Source: Arthrobacter sp. fls2-241-R2A-200 (GTDB taxonomy: Bacteria > Actinomycetota > Actinomycetes > Actinomycetales > Micrococcaceae). Taken from it: a stretch of DNA of 64,000 nt. The stretch lies in NCBI RefSeq assembly GCF_030209745.1, contig NZ_JARVRJ010000001.1:417826-481825 (forward strand), written 5' to 3'. A program made the translations under genes and the position numbers. The number at the start of each line of letters is the position of its first letter. Within the stretch, counting starts at the first letter, position 1. The notes beneath the pieces were generated by a model. The model ran no database searches. It saw nothing but the letters and a program-made list of their open reading frames with translations, and was not told where the DNA came from. Positions 19,395-28,739 of this stretch are shown piece by piece.

Positions 19395-20822
19395 ATGCTG
19401 GTTTTGCTTGGATTCGCAATGATTGCGGTATTCATGGTCCTGATCATGACCAAAAAGATGACGCCGGTCTTGGCGCTGATCATCATTCCCACCGTCTTTG
19501 GACTGTTCGCCGGCGCGGGCCTGGGCATTGGCCCCATGGTCATGGATTCGATGAAGTCGATGACGTCCACGGCAGCGTTGCTGATGTTCGCCATTATCTT
19601 CTTCGGCATGATGATCGACGTCGGCCTGTTCGACCCCCTGGTGAAATTCATCCTGCGCAAGCTGGGCAACGATCCGGCCAAGGTGGTTCTCGGAACGGCC
19701 ATACTTGCTGCTGCGGTCTCCCTCGACGGCGACGGCTCCACTACGTTCATCCTCACCACTGCGGCCATGCTCCCGGTGTACCTGCGCCTCAAGATGAGCC
19801 CGGTCGTGTTGACCTGTGTTGCTGGCCTGGCCAACGGAACCATGAACATCCTTCCCTGGGGTGGCCCGACGGCCCGCGCCGCCACCGCGTTGAAGATCGA
19901 CGTGAACGACCTCTTTGTCCCCATGGTCCCGTCATTGATCGTGGGGCTGGTCATTGTGATGGTCTTCGCCTGGCTGCTCGGCCTTCAGGAACGTAACCGC
20001 CTGCGCGCTGTAGCACCGGAGATGTGGGGCGAAACAGCTGAGGCTGGTGGCACCTTTGGTTTTGGCCGCAGCGCTCGCAAACCCGTCGACGGCGGAGGTT
20101 CCGGCGTCGCGCTCTTGGGAAACGAAACTGTAGTAGCGACCCTCGTGGATACCCACGACGCCGCCATGGCAGATACCGCCCTGGATCCCAACCGCACAAC
20201 ACTGCGGCCCAAGCTGTTCTGGTTCAACCTGGCGCTGACGGTAGCTGTCATGGTGGTCCTGGTGGCGAATGTCATTCCGCTCCCGTTCGTGTTCATGGTG
20301 GGCTCCGCCATCGCGCTGCTGGTGAACTTCCCCAAGGTCAAGGAACAAGGCGCCCAGCTCGTTGCCCATGCGCCCTCGATCGTCGCCGTCGTCAGCATGG
20401 TCATGGCCGCTGCAGTCCTCACCGGTGTCCTTAACGGCACCGGCATGGTCAAAGCGATGTCCACGTGGCTGGTTCAGATCATCCCTGCGGACATGGGCCC
20501 GTTCATGGCAGTCATCACGGGGCTGCTCAGCATTCCGATGACGTTCTTCATGAGCAACGATGCGTTCTACTTTGGTGCGCTTCCGGTGTTGAGTGAAACG
20601 GCAGCACACTATGGCGTCGGAGCGGCGGACATGGCCCGCGCATCGATTACGGGCCAGCCCTTCCACCTGCAGAGTCCCTTGGTTCCGGCCATCCTCCTGT
20701 TGGTTTCCCTAGCGAAGGTGGAGCTGGGCGATCACCACAAAAAGGTCCTCTGGCGCACGGCGGTTATCTCGCTGGTCATGCTGCTGGTTGGCGTCCTGAC
20801 CGGCGCGATCGGAATCGGCTAA
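19395..20822 (+). CDS. CitMHS-family metal-citrate/proton symporter
   Basis: 475 residues from the ATG at 19395, which follows AAAGGAG; an upstream in-frame ATG at 19335 has no ribosome site. About eleven or twelve membrane helices. Family signatures: FFGMMIDVGLFDPLVKFIL near 71, VSLDGDGSTTFILTTAAMLP near 112, GGPTARAATALKIDVNDLF near 157, and FFMSNDAFYFGALPVL near 391. CitMHS proteins import citrate complexed with Mg or Ca. The neighbouring CitA/CitB-type pair is the likely regulator. No citrate lyase genes are present, so citrate probably enters the TCA cycle directly (inference). Confidence 0.93.
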   Translation: MLVLLGFAMIAVFMVLIMTKKMTPVLALIIIPTVFGLFAGAGLGIGPMVMDSMKSMTSTAALLMFAIIFFGMMIDVGLFDPLVKFILRKLGNDPAKVVLGTAILAAAVSLDGDGSTTFILTTAAMLPVYLRLKMSPVVLTCVAGLANGTMNILPWGGPTARAATALKIDVNDLFVPMVPSLIVGLVIVMVFAWLLGLQERNRLRAVAPEMWGETAEAGGTFGFGRSARKPVDGGGSGVALLGNETVVATLVDTHDAAMADTALDPNRTTLRPKLFWFNLALTVAVMVVLVANVIPLPFVFMVGSAIALLVNFPKVKEQGAQLVAHAPSIVAVVSMVMAAAVLTGVLNGTGMVKAMSTWLVQIIPADMGPFMAVITGLLSIPMTFFMSNDAFYFGALPVLSETAAHYGVGAADMARASITGQPFHLQSPLVPAILLLVSLAKVELGDHHKKVLWRTAVISLVMLLVGVLTGAIGIG

Positions 20823-20863
20823 GCGAGTCTTCCTCCAGCCGATCAGCCACCGCCGTTAGCCGA
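20814..20863. terminator. Weak overlapping inverted repeats between convergent genes
   Basis: ATCGGCT at 20814-20820 pairs with AGCCGAT at 20837-20843, and TCGGCTAA at 20815-20822 pairs with TTAGCCGA at 20856-20863. They include the stop codons of the citrate transporter and the LCP gene. They may form a bidirectional terminator, but there is no T-tract. Confidence 0.35.
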
Positions 20864-22379
20864 CGGGGTTGGTTGCCTGGCAGGTTTGGTCGTTGCCCGT
20901 CTTGGCTGCGATGCCGCCTGGTGCGGCCGCAGGCAGGACGGGCTTGTCGCCGGTTGCGAAATCCTGGCCAGCGTAGAGCTGCACGCCCTGAATGTTGTTG
21001 ACCTGCTGGATGTTCGCTGCAGGGAGGCCGAACTGTGCTGCTATGTCGGCGGCGACGTCCTCGAAACCGGCCTGGTAATAGACCATGGTGGTGGGCCTGG
21101 CGTCTCCTTGGAGCCGGGTGACTTTGGTGTAACCAGCTGCCGTGACCATTGCCGCGATGGCATTGCTCCTACCGGAGACGTTGGTTCCGTTGGCAACACT
21201 GATGGGCTGCTGGGACTTGTCGAAGGAAGGCTTAGGCGCCGCGGTAGTCGGGGCGGCCGATGGGCTTCCGGCCTGGGAAAGGTCTGCGCTGTTCTGCAAT
21301 GCGGCAAAGAGGTTCGAAGCAGCGGGCTCGTCCAATTGCAGCCTGTTCGGATCAGAAGCGGCAGGGACCGTAGGGACTGTCACGAAATCCACCTTGGCGG
21401 GGTCAATGTTCTTGAGGCGGTCCGCGAGGGTCAGCAGGGCCGGAATGGAGGCCAGGCCATTGTCCACCGTCAGGTTCTTGGTCATCGTATCGGCGATGGC
21501 CAAGACCTTTTGCGGATCGCTCAAGGTGCCTTCGGATTTCACCTTGCGGGTCAGGGAGGCGAGGAAAGACTGCTGAGCGGCAATGCGGCCAAGATCGCCG
21601 CCGTTGGCGAAAGCATGGCGGGTGCGGAGGAATGCGAGGGCCTGGTCGCCCTGGACCTGCGAGGTTCCTGCCGGAAGGTGCAGTCCGGACTCCGGGTCAT
21701 CCACAGCGGAGGCAACGCAAACTGAAACGCCGCCCACAGTGGACGAGAGCTCCTTGACGGCGTTGAAATCCGCCATCATGAAGTGGTCAACCTCCAAGCC
21801 CGTGAGTTTGTTGATGGTGTCCACGGCGCAGCCGATTCCGGCTTCGGCCATGGCGCTGTTAATCATCGCGGCCTGCCGCCCGGCATGTTCCTGGCCGTTG
21901 CTCTGGTCCTTGCACGCTGGCACGTCAACCAGCAAGTCCCGGGGGAAACTGATCACGTTAACGTGGTTGTTGTCCGCGGAAATATCCACCAGCATCATCA
22001 CATCGGATTGACCGTAGCCGGAGGATTGGTCGGCGGAGCCGTACTGACCGTTCTTTCCACTCCTGGTATCACTTCCCAAGACGAGGATCTGGAGGCGGTC
22101 TTTGCTGTCATTGACCGCACCTTCGGTCCGCGCCCCGCCGGCCCCCAGTGCAGTAGCCGAAATGTTCGATTGCAACCGCCATACCCAATAGCCGCCGAAC
22201 GCTACCACTCCCAGAAGGAGGGCAGCTACCACAATGACGGTGACCCTTAACCAGCGGCGGCGCCCCCGTGGGCGGCCGTGACGGCCCAGGCTGCCTTCAA
22301 CGAGGGTGCCTTGGCCGGGGTAGCGGGCCTGATCCGCAACTGGGGAGTTGGGGTCGGGACTTTCGTGACGACCGAACAC
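20856..22379 (-). CDS. LytR-CpsA-Psr (LCP) family cell-wall glycopolymer ligase
   Basis: 507 residues. A basic cytoplasmic tail (GRHGRPRGRRRWLRV), one membrane helix at about 45-67, then the LCP domain with LQILVLGSDTRSG, QSDVMMLVDISADNNHVNV, ISFPRDLLVDVP and INSAMAEAGIGCAVDTIN, including the Arg/Asp residues that bind the polyprenyl-pyrophosphate. A Ser/Ala/Pro linker leads to a C-terminal LytR_C domain (ISVANGTNVSGRSNAIAAMV). These enzymes attach arabinogalactan-like or teichoic polymers to peptidoglycan. The GTG start has GAGGAAAGG upstream. Convergent with the citrate transporter. Confidence 0.92.
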   Translation of the reverse strand: MFGRHESPDPNSPVADQARYPGQGTLVEGSLGRHGRPRGRRRWLRVTVIVVAALLLGVVAFGGYWVWRLQSNISATALGAGGARTEGAVNDSKDRLQILVLGSDTRSGKNGQYGSADQSSGYGQSDVMMLVDISADNNHVNVISFPRDLLVDVPACKDQSNGQEHAGRQAAMINSAMAEAGIGCAVDTINKLTGLEVDHFMMADFNAVKELSSTVGGVSVCVASAVDDPESGLHLPAGTSQVQGDQALAFLRTRHAFANGGDLGRIAAQQSFLASLTRKVKSEGTLSDPQKVLAIADTMTKNLTVDNGLASIPALLTLADRLKNIDPAKVDFVTVPTVPAASDPNRLQLDEPAASNLFAALQNSADLSQAGSPSAAPTTAAPKPSFDKSQQPISVANGTNVSGRSNAIAAMVTAAGYTKVTRLQGDARPTTMVYYQAGFEDVAADIAAQFGLPAANIQQVNNIQGVQLYAGQDFATGDKPVLPAAAPGGIAAKTGNDQTCQATNPVG

Positions 22380-22511
22380 AACAATGACCTTTCCTCAGGG
22401 TACGGACTGGCCCATGTTACTTACTGAATCTGAGAACTTCCCTGATTTGCCCATTATGCGAAGGTCCGGGCCGTGAGACCATTCTCCCCGCGGCCTCCCA
22501 TCTGCACGCGC

Positions 22512-22517
22512 TATCAT
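22512..22517 (+). promoter_or_regulatory. -10 hexamer TATCAT, leaderless start of the CtaG-like gene
   Basis: TATCAT, six bases TGCGGT, GTG at 22524. This decides the start over an in-frame codon at 22473. Confidence 0.55.
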
Positions 22518-22523
22518 TGCGGT

Positions 22524-23405
22524 GTGCCGCCCTTTGACGTTCTTGGTAGCGCCTGGCGGATTGACTGGGCAGCTGTAGTGATGATCTGTGTTTCCGGTGT
22601 GCTCTATGGGCTCGGCCTGAGGGCAGCTGCTGCCAACGGTCACCGCTGGCCGCTTTGGCGAACCCTGGCCTTCTACTTCCTGGGTCTCGGGTCCCTTGCC
22701 GTCCTCACGTGTGGCTTCCTGGGCGTCTACAGCGCTGAGCTGCGCTGGGCCTTTACCCTCAAAGTTTCCCTGCTCCTTTTTGTTGTCCCCCTGTTAGTGG
22801 GCTTGGGCCGGCCCATCTCGTTGGCTCGCGCCGCCCTGTCCCAGGGTGGAATCACCAGGCTCAATGCCGTGCTCGCCCATCGCGCCGTCAGGTTCGTCAG
22901 CAACTCCTTGGCAGCGCCCCTGTTGGGCTTGGCCTTGTTCTCCACGTTCCTGACTCCGGCCTTTCATACCCTGCGCGCAGATCCGTTGGCCGAAACGCTG
23001 GTGACCCTCCTGGTTCCGTTGCTGGGCCTCCTGATGGCGCTTCCGATCATCGAAGAATCAGACTTCCAACGTTCCAGCACCTACATCACCTTGGAATTCG
23101 TTTTCGTTTTCATTGAGCTGTTGGTGGATGCTGTCCCCGGCATCCTGCTTCGACTCAACGGACAGGTCCTTGACCACGTGGTTGCGAGGCAGTCCTCGTT
23201 GGCCTGGTTCCCGGATCCGCTCCGCGACCAGCAGTTGGCGGGCGATGCCCTGTGGTTCGTCTGCGAGATTGTGGATCTGCCGCTCATCATCTTGATGTTC
23301 ATGCGTTTCTCCAGAAGTGACAAGCGCGAAGCCAAGAGTTTTGACGACCTCACGGACCAGGAATTGGAAGAGCTGAACGCCCAACATCTGCGCAGAAGCC
23401 AGTAA
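22524..23405 (+). CDS. CtaG-like (Caa3_CtaG family) integral membrane protein
   Basis: 293 residues from the GTG at 22524. About seven membrane helices: the hydrophobic stretches WAAVVMICVSGVLYGLGL, LAFYFLGLGSLAVLTCGFL and VSLLLFVVPLLVGLG come first. The layout resembles cytochrome c oxidase assembly factors of the Caa3_CtaG group, common in Actinobacteria. Characteristic stretches are FSTFLTPAFHTLRADPL and IEESDFQRSSTYITLEF. The tail LTDQELEELNAQHLRRSQ is cytoplasmic. No oxidase genes lie nearby, so the assignment rests on topology and remembered family resemblance. Confidence 0.65.
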   Translation: MPPFDVLGSAWRIDWAAVVMICVSGVLYGLGLRAAAANGHRWPLWRTLAFYFLGLGSLAVLTCGFLGVYSAELRWAFTLKVSLLLFVVPLLVGLGRPISLARAALSQGGITRLNAVLAHRAVRFVSNSLAAPLLGLALFSTFLTPAFHTLRADPLAETLVTLLVPLLGLLMALPIIEESDFQRSSTYITLEFVFVFIELLVDAVPGILLRLNGQVLDHVVARQSSLAWFPDPLRDQQLAGDALWFVCEIVDLPLIILMFMRFSRSDKREAKSFDDLTDQELEELNAQHLRRSQ

Positions 23406-23492
23406 GCTTACTTTTCTACTGCCCTGGGGACGTTCAGCGGCGCTGGTAAGAGGGAATGATCGTTCGCTCTGGCTATTGGAAGGGAGAATTCC

Positions 23493-24596
23493 ATGCCTGG
23501 CAACCGCCCTGGTTTGGCATCGCTGTGGACTGACGGACTGGGCCGTGCGAGCATTCGAGCCCTGCAAGTCCTGATTGTCACCGCGCTGGCGTGGCTGGTC
23601 ATCTGGGCGTTGACGCGAGTCCCGCTGGTCTTGATTCCCGTGCTGATCGCACTGATCCTTGCCTCGGCCATCTCGCCGCTGGTGCGATGGCTTGCCCGGC
23701 ACAGGTGGCCCCGCGCCCTTGCGGTCCTGGCCTCATTTGTCGCGATACTCGCTGTTTTCGGAGGCGTGGTCACCGGCATCGTCTTTCTCGTCCGTGCCCA
23801 GTCGAAGGACCTGGCGGCGAAGGCGGTTGCCGGTATCGACCGGCTGCATGACTTCCTGAACTCCGGACCGGTCCCTGTCAGCGATGCCCAGCTCACGGCA
23901 ACCAAGGACTCCGTGCAACATTTCCTGACCTCGAGTGCGTTCGGAACTGAAGCGCTGACCGGGGTGCGCACCCTGGGGGAGATCCTCGCCGGCGTAGTGC
24001 TCATGGCTGTCATCTTGTTCTTCTTCCTCAAGGACGGCCACAAGATCCGGAATTTCCTGATTGGATTCCTTCCCGCTGACGGCCAGTCCAATGCGCACCT
24101 GGCCATGGAACGGAGCGCCATCGTCCTTGGCGGGTACGTCCGTGGCACGGCCGTCGTCGCGGCGACGGACGGTTTGATTGTTGGCGTTGCCTTGGCGTTG
24201 ACCGGTGTTCCCCTGGCGCTTCCACTCGGTGCGTTCGTCTTTATCGGCGGATTCATCCCGATCGTGGGCGCGACGGCGGCCGGTACTTTGGCTGTAGCTG
24301 TCGCCCTGATCTCGAACGGCCCGGTGGCCGCCTTGGTGATACTCGCCGTCGTCATCGGCGCCAACCAGTTGGAGCACCACCTCCTGCAGCCGCTCTTGAT
24401 GGGCAGGGTCTTGAGCATTCACGGGCTGGTGATCCTGCTGGCATTAGCGGCAGGGACCATGCTCGCCGGGATTGTTGGCGCACTCCTCGCGGTTCCGGTG
24501 ACCGCAGTGGGGTGGACCGTTATCAAGACTTTGTCCGGGACTACCCCTGTCCATGAAGGCCGCACAGAAACTGCCGTCGTGGAGGAACGGCCATGA
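23493..24596 (+). CDS. AI-2E family (TqsA/PerM-like) transporter
   Basis: 367 residues with about eight membrane helices. The first pair is at about 31-70 (ALAWLVIWALTRVPLVLIPV). Family stretches are ILFFFLKDGHKIRNFLIGFL near 172, GTAVVAATDGLIVGVALALTG near 212, PLGAFVFIGGFIPIVGATAA near 242 and a late QLEHHLLQPLLMGR near 290. Members export autoinducer-2 or act as ion antiporters; the substrate here is unknown. The ATG follows GAAGGGAGA. It overlaps the next gene by four bases. Confidence 0.9.
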   Translation: MPGNRPGLASLWTDGLGRASIRALQVLIVTALAWLVIWALTRVPLVLIPVLIALILASAISPLVRWLARHRWPRALAVLASFVAILAVFGGVVTGIVFLVRAQSKDLAAKAVAGIDRLHDFLNSGPVPVSDAQLTATKDSVQHFLTSSAFGTEALTGVRTLGEILAGVVLMAVILFFFLKDGHKIRNFLIGFLPADGQSNAHLAMERSAIVLGGYVRGTAVVAATDGLIVGVALALTGVPLALPLGAFVFIGGFIPIVGATAAGTLAVAVALISNGPVAALVILAVVIGANQLEHHLLQPLLMGRVLSIHGLVILLALAAGTMLAGIVGALLAVPVTAVGWTVIKTLSGTTPVHEGRTETAVVEERP

Positions 24597-25249
24597 TCAG
24601 GAGCAGGTTCCGGGCGCTTGCCCACAAATCGTTGGTGCGCTTGGTGGTGATGGTTGTCATCGGGCTGGCAGTAGCCCTCGCCGTCGGAAGTTTCGGGGCA
24701 TGGGCCTACGCTCCGGCGCTTGGCTGGGCAGCGGCGTCTTTGACGTATCTCATTTGGGTGTGGTCTGCCATTCACGGCCTCGACGCTGAGCGGACGGCCA
24801 CGCATGCCCGGGCCCGCGAGGAGGACCCCGGCCGTGTTTGGTCGGACATTCTCGTCTTGGTTGCCGCCATGGGCAGCTTCGGTGGTGTTGCCTTGATCCT
24901 ATTGGAGGCAGCCTCGGCTCAAGGCGGCCTGAAAGCAGCAATCATCGCTTTGGCCTTGGGCAGTGTGATCCTGTCGTGGCTGTTGGTCCATACGCTCTTC
25001 ACCCTCCGGTACGCCACGTTGTACTACCGCGACTCCAGCGGCGTGGACTTCAACAAGCACAGGCCGCCGTGCTATAAGGACTTTGCCTACCTCTCGTTCA
25101 CCATCGGAATGACCTTCCAAGTCTCCGATACAGACCTCACTACGGACGCCGTCCGTTACACGGCGCTCCGCCACGCACTGCTGGCCTACCTGCTCGGCGC
25201 AATTGTCCTGGCTACCGTCATCAACCTGGTTTCAGGCTTGATCCACTGA
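24593..25249 (+). CDS. DUF1345 membrane protein
   Basis: 218 residues with five or six membrane helices. It matches DUF1345 by LGWAAASLTYLIWVWSAIHG near 40 and by LLVHTLFTLRYATLYYRD followed by YKDFAYLSFTIGMTFQVSDT near 150-180, the family's best-conserved part. Function unknown. It starts inside the stop of the AI-2E gene (ATGA), so both are translated together. Confidence 0.88.
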   Translation: MIRSRFRALAHKSLVRLVVMVVIGLAVALAVGSFGAWAYAPALGWAAASLTYLIWVWSAIHGLDAERTATHARAREEDPGRVWSDILVLVAAMGSFGGVALILLEAASAQGGLKAAIIALALGSVILSWLLVHTLFTLRYATLYYRDSSGVDFNKHRPPCYKDFAYLSFTIGMTFQVSDTDLTTDAVRYTALRHALLAYLLGAIVLATVINLVSGLIH

Positions 25250-25252
25250 CGT

Positions 25253-25273
25253 GGGCGGCCAAACAGGCCGTCC
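25253..25273 (+). terminator. Short hairpin after the DUF1345 gene
   Basis: GGGCGGCC-AAACA-GGCCGTCC, an 8-bp stem with one G-T pair, four bases past the stop and upstream of the gatC promoter. No T-tract. Confidence 0.45.
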
Positions 25274-25293
25274 GAGCGTGCCCGGTTGGCCAG

Positions 25294-25299
25294 TAGACT
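25294..25299 (+). promoter_or_regulatory. -10 hexamer TAGACT of the gatCAB promoter
   Basis: TAGACT stands 37 bases before the gatC ATG, leaving a leader of about 30 bases that holds the GGGGAG ribosome site. Confidence 0.4.
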
Positions 25300-25336
25300 G
25301 GACCGGAAAACCATTTGAACTTTGCAGGGGAGATCC

Positions 25337-25633
25337 ATGGCTGCGATCAACCGTGACGACGTCGCGCATCTTGCGCGCCTGGCTCACATTGAAATGAGTG
25401 CCGAAGAACTGGACAGGATGGCCGGCGAGCTCGCCGTCATCGTGGATTCAGTGAAGTCCGTGAGCGAGGCCGCGGGGGAGGACGTACCCGCTACGTCGCA
25501 CCCGATTCCACTGACCAACGTGTTCCGTGAGGACGTGGTGGGCCACACCTTCACCGCCGAGCAGGCGCTCTCCGGGGCTCCGGATGCTTTCGAGAACCGT
25601 TTCAAGGTCCCGGCAATCCTGGATGAGGACTAA
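25337..25633 (+). CDS. gatC: Aspartyl/glutamyl-tRNA amidotransferase subunit C
   Basis: 98 residues. It wraps round GatA and stabilises the GatCAB complex, which converts Glu-tRNA(Gln) and Asp-tRNA(Asn) to the amides. Family start [20 protein letters not shown] and end [10 protein letters not shown]...[14 protein letters not shown] are clear. The ATG at 25337 follows GGGGAG; the in-frame codon at 25322 lies before that site. First gene of gatCAB, with a TAGACT -10 about 40 bases upstream. Confidence 0.96.
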   Translation: MAAINRDDVAHLARLAHIEMSAEELDRMAGELAVIVDSVKSVSEAAGEDVPATSHPIPLTNVFREDVVGHTFTAEQALSGAPDAFENRFKVPAILDED

Positions 25634-25637
25634 CACG

Positions 25638-27206
25638 ATGACTGACCTGAAGAATGAACTCATCCGCCACTCTGCTGCCGATCTCGCGGCGAAGCTGGCG
25701 GCGGGCGACGTCTCCGCCGTCGAGGTGACGCAGGCGCACCTTGATCGGATTGCCGACGTCGACCCGCAGGTAAATGCCTTCCTGCACGTCAACAGTGAAG
25801 AGGCTTTGGCAGTAGCTGCCGAGGTCGACGCCACGCGCGCCGCCGGCGGTTCGGCCGGCGAGGAACTGCACGCCCTGGCCGGCGTTCCGATCGCGGTGAA
25901 GGACCTGATCGTCACCATCGGCCAGCCCACCACTGCAGGTTCGAAGATCCTCGAGGGCTGGCACAGCCCGTACGACGCCACGGTGGTCAAGAAGCTGCGC
26001 GCGGCCAAGATGCCCATCTTGGGCAAGACCAACCTCGATGAATTCGCCATGGGGTCCTCCACCGAGCACTCAGCGTACGGGCCTACCCGGAACCCCTGGG
26101 ACCTGAACCGCATTCCCGGCGGTTCCGGCGGTGGTTCCGCTGCCGCCGTCGCCGCCTTCGAAGCGCCGCTGGCGCTGGGGACTGACACCGGTGGTTCCAT
26201 CCGCCAGCCGGGTGCCGTCACCGGAACCGTGGGCATGAAGCCCACGTACGGTGCCGTTTCCCGCTATGGTGCGATCGCCATGGCGTCCTCATTGGACCAG
26301 ATCGGCCCTGTGGCGCGAACGGTACTGGACTCCGCCCTGCTGCAGGAAGTCATTGGCGGACATGATCCCTTTGACTCCACGTCGTTGACGGACCCTTTCA
26401 ATAACCTCGTTGCCGCTGCCCGCGTTGGAAACGTTGCGGGCATGAAGATCGGCATCATCAAGGAACTGCACGGCGAAGGCTACCAAGCCGGCGTCGAGAA
26501 CCGCTTCAACGAGTCCCTGCAGAACCTTAAGGATGCAGGCGCCGAAATCGTCGGGGTTTCCTGCCCCAACCTGAAGTACGCCTTGGGCGCCTACTACCTG
26601 ATCATGCCGTCCGAGGTTTCAAGCAACCTGGCAAAGTTCGACGGCGTCCGGTACGGGATGCGCGTACTGCCCACCGAAGGACCCATGACCATCGAACGGG
26701 TCATGGGCGCCACCCGCGCCGCCGGATTCGGCGACGAAGTCAAGCGGCGTATCATCCTGGGCACGTACGCCCTGAGCGCCGGCTACTACGACGCCTACTA
26801 CGGTTCTGCGCAGAAGGTCCGTACGCTGATCCAGCGCGACTTTGACGCTGCGTTCGCGCAGGCCGACGTCTTGATTTCTCCCACTGCTCCCACCACCGCG
26901 TTCAAGTTGGGGGAGAAGCTGGATGATCCGCTGGCCATGTACCTGAACGATGTCGCCACGATCCCGGCCAACCTTGCCGGGATCCCGGGCCTGTCCTTGC
27001 CTGGTGGCCTGGCTGATGAAGACGGTCTGCCGGTTGGTATCCAGTTGTTGGCTCCTGCCCGCGAAGATGCACGCCTGTACCGCGTGGGTGCCGTCCTCGA
27101 ATCCATCCTTGAAGAGAAGTGGGGCGGCCCGATGCTCTCCAAGGCGCCGGATCTGAAAAATGCTGCCCTTGGTGCCGTTTCCAACTCTGCCGGAGGTTCC
27201 AACTAA
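25638..27206 (+). CDS. gatA: Aspartyl/glutamyl-tRNA amidotransferase subunit A
   Basis: 522 residues of the amidase-signature family. It releases ammonia from glutamine for the amidation. The Ser-cisSer-Lys triad is visible: Lys in [10 protein letters not shown] (about K87), cis-Ser in [15 protein letters not shown] near 162, and the nucleophile Ser in [12 protein letters not shown] near 189. C-terminal [11 protein letters not shown] is also typical. It starts four bases after the gatC stop, and its own stop shares one base with the gatB ATG. Confidence 0.97.
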   Translation: MTDLKNELIRHSAADLAAKLAAGDVSAVEVTQAHLDRIADVDPQVNAFLHVNSEEALAVAAEVDATRAAGGSAGEELHALAGVPIAVKDLIVTIGQPTTAGSKILEGWHSPYDATVVKKLRAAKMPILGKTNLDEFAMGSSTEHSAYGPTRNPWDLNRIPGGSGGGSAAAVAAFEAPLALGTDTGGSIRQPGAVTGTVGMKPTYGAVSRYGAIAMASSLDQIGPVARTVLDSALLQEVIGGHDPFDSTSLTDPFNNLVAAARVGNVAGMKIGIIKELHGEGYQAGVENRFNESLQNLKDAGAEIVGVSCPNLKYALGAYYLIMPSEVSSNLAKFDGVRYGMRVLPTEGPMTIERVMGATRAAGFGDEVKRRIILGTYALSAGYYDAYYGSAQKVRTLIQRDFDAAFAQADVLISPTAPTTAFKLGEKLDDPLAMYLNDVATIPANLAGIPGLSLPGGLADEDGLPVGIQLLAPAREDARLYRVGAVLESILEEKWGGPMLSKAPDLKNAALGAVSNSAGGSN

Positions 27207-28714
27207 TGTCCGTTGACGCAACCCTGAGCTTCGAAGAGGCCATGGAGAAGTACGATCCCGTCCTGGGGTTTGAGGTCCACGTGGAGCTCAACACCAAAAC
27301 GAAGATGTTCTCCTCCGCGCCGAACGTGTTCGGTGATGAGCCGAACACCAACGTCAACGAGGTCGACCTCGGCATGCCCGGCGTCCTGCCGGTGGTGAAC
27401 AAGGCCGCGGTGGAGTCCTCCATCAAGATCGGCCTTGCCTTGAACTGCAAGATCGCCGAGTCCTGCCGGTTCGCACGGAAGAACTACTTCTACCCGGACA
27501 CCCCCAAGAACTTCCAGACCTCACAGTACGACGAGCCCATTGCCTACGACGGGTACCTCGACATTGAGCTTGAGGACGGCACCGTCTTCCGCGTGGAGAT
27601 TGAACGCGCCCACATGGAGGAAGACGCCGGAAAGCTCACCCACATGGGTGGCGCTACGGGCCGTATCCAGGGTGCCGACTACTCCTTGGTGGACTACAAC
27701 CGTTCGGGTGTTCCGCTGGTCGAGATCGTCACCAAGCCGATCGAGGGCGCCGGGAGCCGCGCGCCGGAATTGGCCAAGGCGTACGTCGCCGCTGTCCGCG
27801 AGATTGTGAAGAACCTCGGTGTGTCCGATGCCAAGATGGAGCGCGGCAACGTCCGTTGTGACGCTAACGTCTCCCTCCGCCCGCACGGCCAGGAACGGTT
27901 CGGCATCCGGTCCGAGACCAAGAACGTGAACTCGCTGCGCGCCGTCGAGCACGCCGTCCGTTACGAGATCCAGCGCCACGCTGCCGTTCTGGATTCGGGG
28001 CAGCCGATCATCCAGGAGACGCGCCACTGGCACGAGGACACGCGTTCGACGACGTCGGGCCGGCCCAAGTCCGACGCCGACGATTACCGCTACTTCCCCG
28101 AGCCGGACCTGGTCCCCGTGGTCGCCTCACGCGAATGGGTGGAGGAACTGCGTGCAACCCTTCCGGAGCCGCCGGCCGAGCGCCGCAAACGCCTCAAGGA
28201 AGCATGGGGTTATTCGGACCTGGAGTTCCGCGACGTCGTCAACGCCGGGGTCATGGACTCCATCGAGGAGACCATCGCGGCCGGTGCCTCGGCCGATGTG
28301 GCCCGCAAGTGGTGGATGGGTGAGATCGTGGGCCGCGCCAAGGTGGCCGACGTCGAACCCGGCGAGCTCGGCGTCACCCCGCAGGTGATCGTTGAGCTGA
28401 ACAAGCTCGTCGAAGACGGCAAGATCAACAACAAGATGGCCACCCAGGTCCTGGACGGCGTACTCGCCGGCGAGGGTGCCCCGGCCGAGATCGTGGAGAA
28501 GCGCGGCCTCGCGGTTGTGTCCGACGACGGTCCGCTGTTGGAGGCGATCGATGCAGCCCTGGCGGCGCAGCCGGACGTAGCCGAGAAAATCCGCGGCGGC
28601 AAGGTGCAGGCCATTGGCGCCATTGTGGGTGGGGTTATGAAAGCCACCCGAGGCCAAGCCGATGCGGGTCGCGTGCGCGAGCTCATCCTCGAGAAGCTCG
28701 GAGTGCAGGGCTAA
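27206..28714 (+). CDS. gatB: Aspartyl/glutamyl-tRNA amidotransferase subunit B
   Basis: 502 residues. It binds the mischarged tRNA, phosphorylates the glutamyl or aspartyl ester and amidates it with ammonia from GatA. Seen: [20 protein letters not shown] at the start, [16 protein letters not shown] near 162, [12 protein letters not shown] near 218, [16 protein letters not shown] near 240, [14 protein letters not shown] near 290, and the C-terminal YqeY-like tail domain. Shares a base with the gatA stop (TAATG), so translation is coupled. A tRNA-Asn pair, a possible substrate, sits at the right end of the window. Confidence 0.97.
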   Translation: MSVDATLSFEEAMEKYDPVLGFEVHVELNTKTKMFSSAPNVFGDEPNTNVNEVDLGMPGVLPVVNKAAVESSIKIGLALNCKIAESCRFARKNYFYPDTPKNFQTSQYDEPIAYDGYLDIELEDGTVFRVEIERAHMEEDAGKLTHMGGATGRIQGADYSLVDYNRSGVPLVEIVTKPIEGAGSRAPELAKAYVAAVREIVKNLGVSDAKMERGNVRCDANVSLRPHGQERFGIRSETKNVNSLRAVEHAVRYEIQRHAAVLDSGQPIIQETRHWHEDTRSTTSGRPKSDADDYRYFPEPDLVPVVASREWVEELRATLPEPPAERRKRLKEAWGYSDLEFRDVVNAGVMDSIEETIAAGASADVARKWWMGEIVGRAKVADVEPGELGVTPQVIVELNKLVEDGKINNKMATQVLDGVLAGEGAPAEIVEKRGLAVVSDDGPLLEAIDAALAAQPDVAEKIRGGKVQAIGAIVGGVMKATRGQADAGRVRELILEKLGVQG

Positions 28715-28739
28715 GACCCAGCCAGCCCACCCAAGTAGG

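Noticed and set aside
20856..23405. Operon of the LCP gene with the CtaG-like gene
   Set aside because: They diverge, and each has its own start signals.
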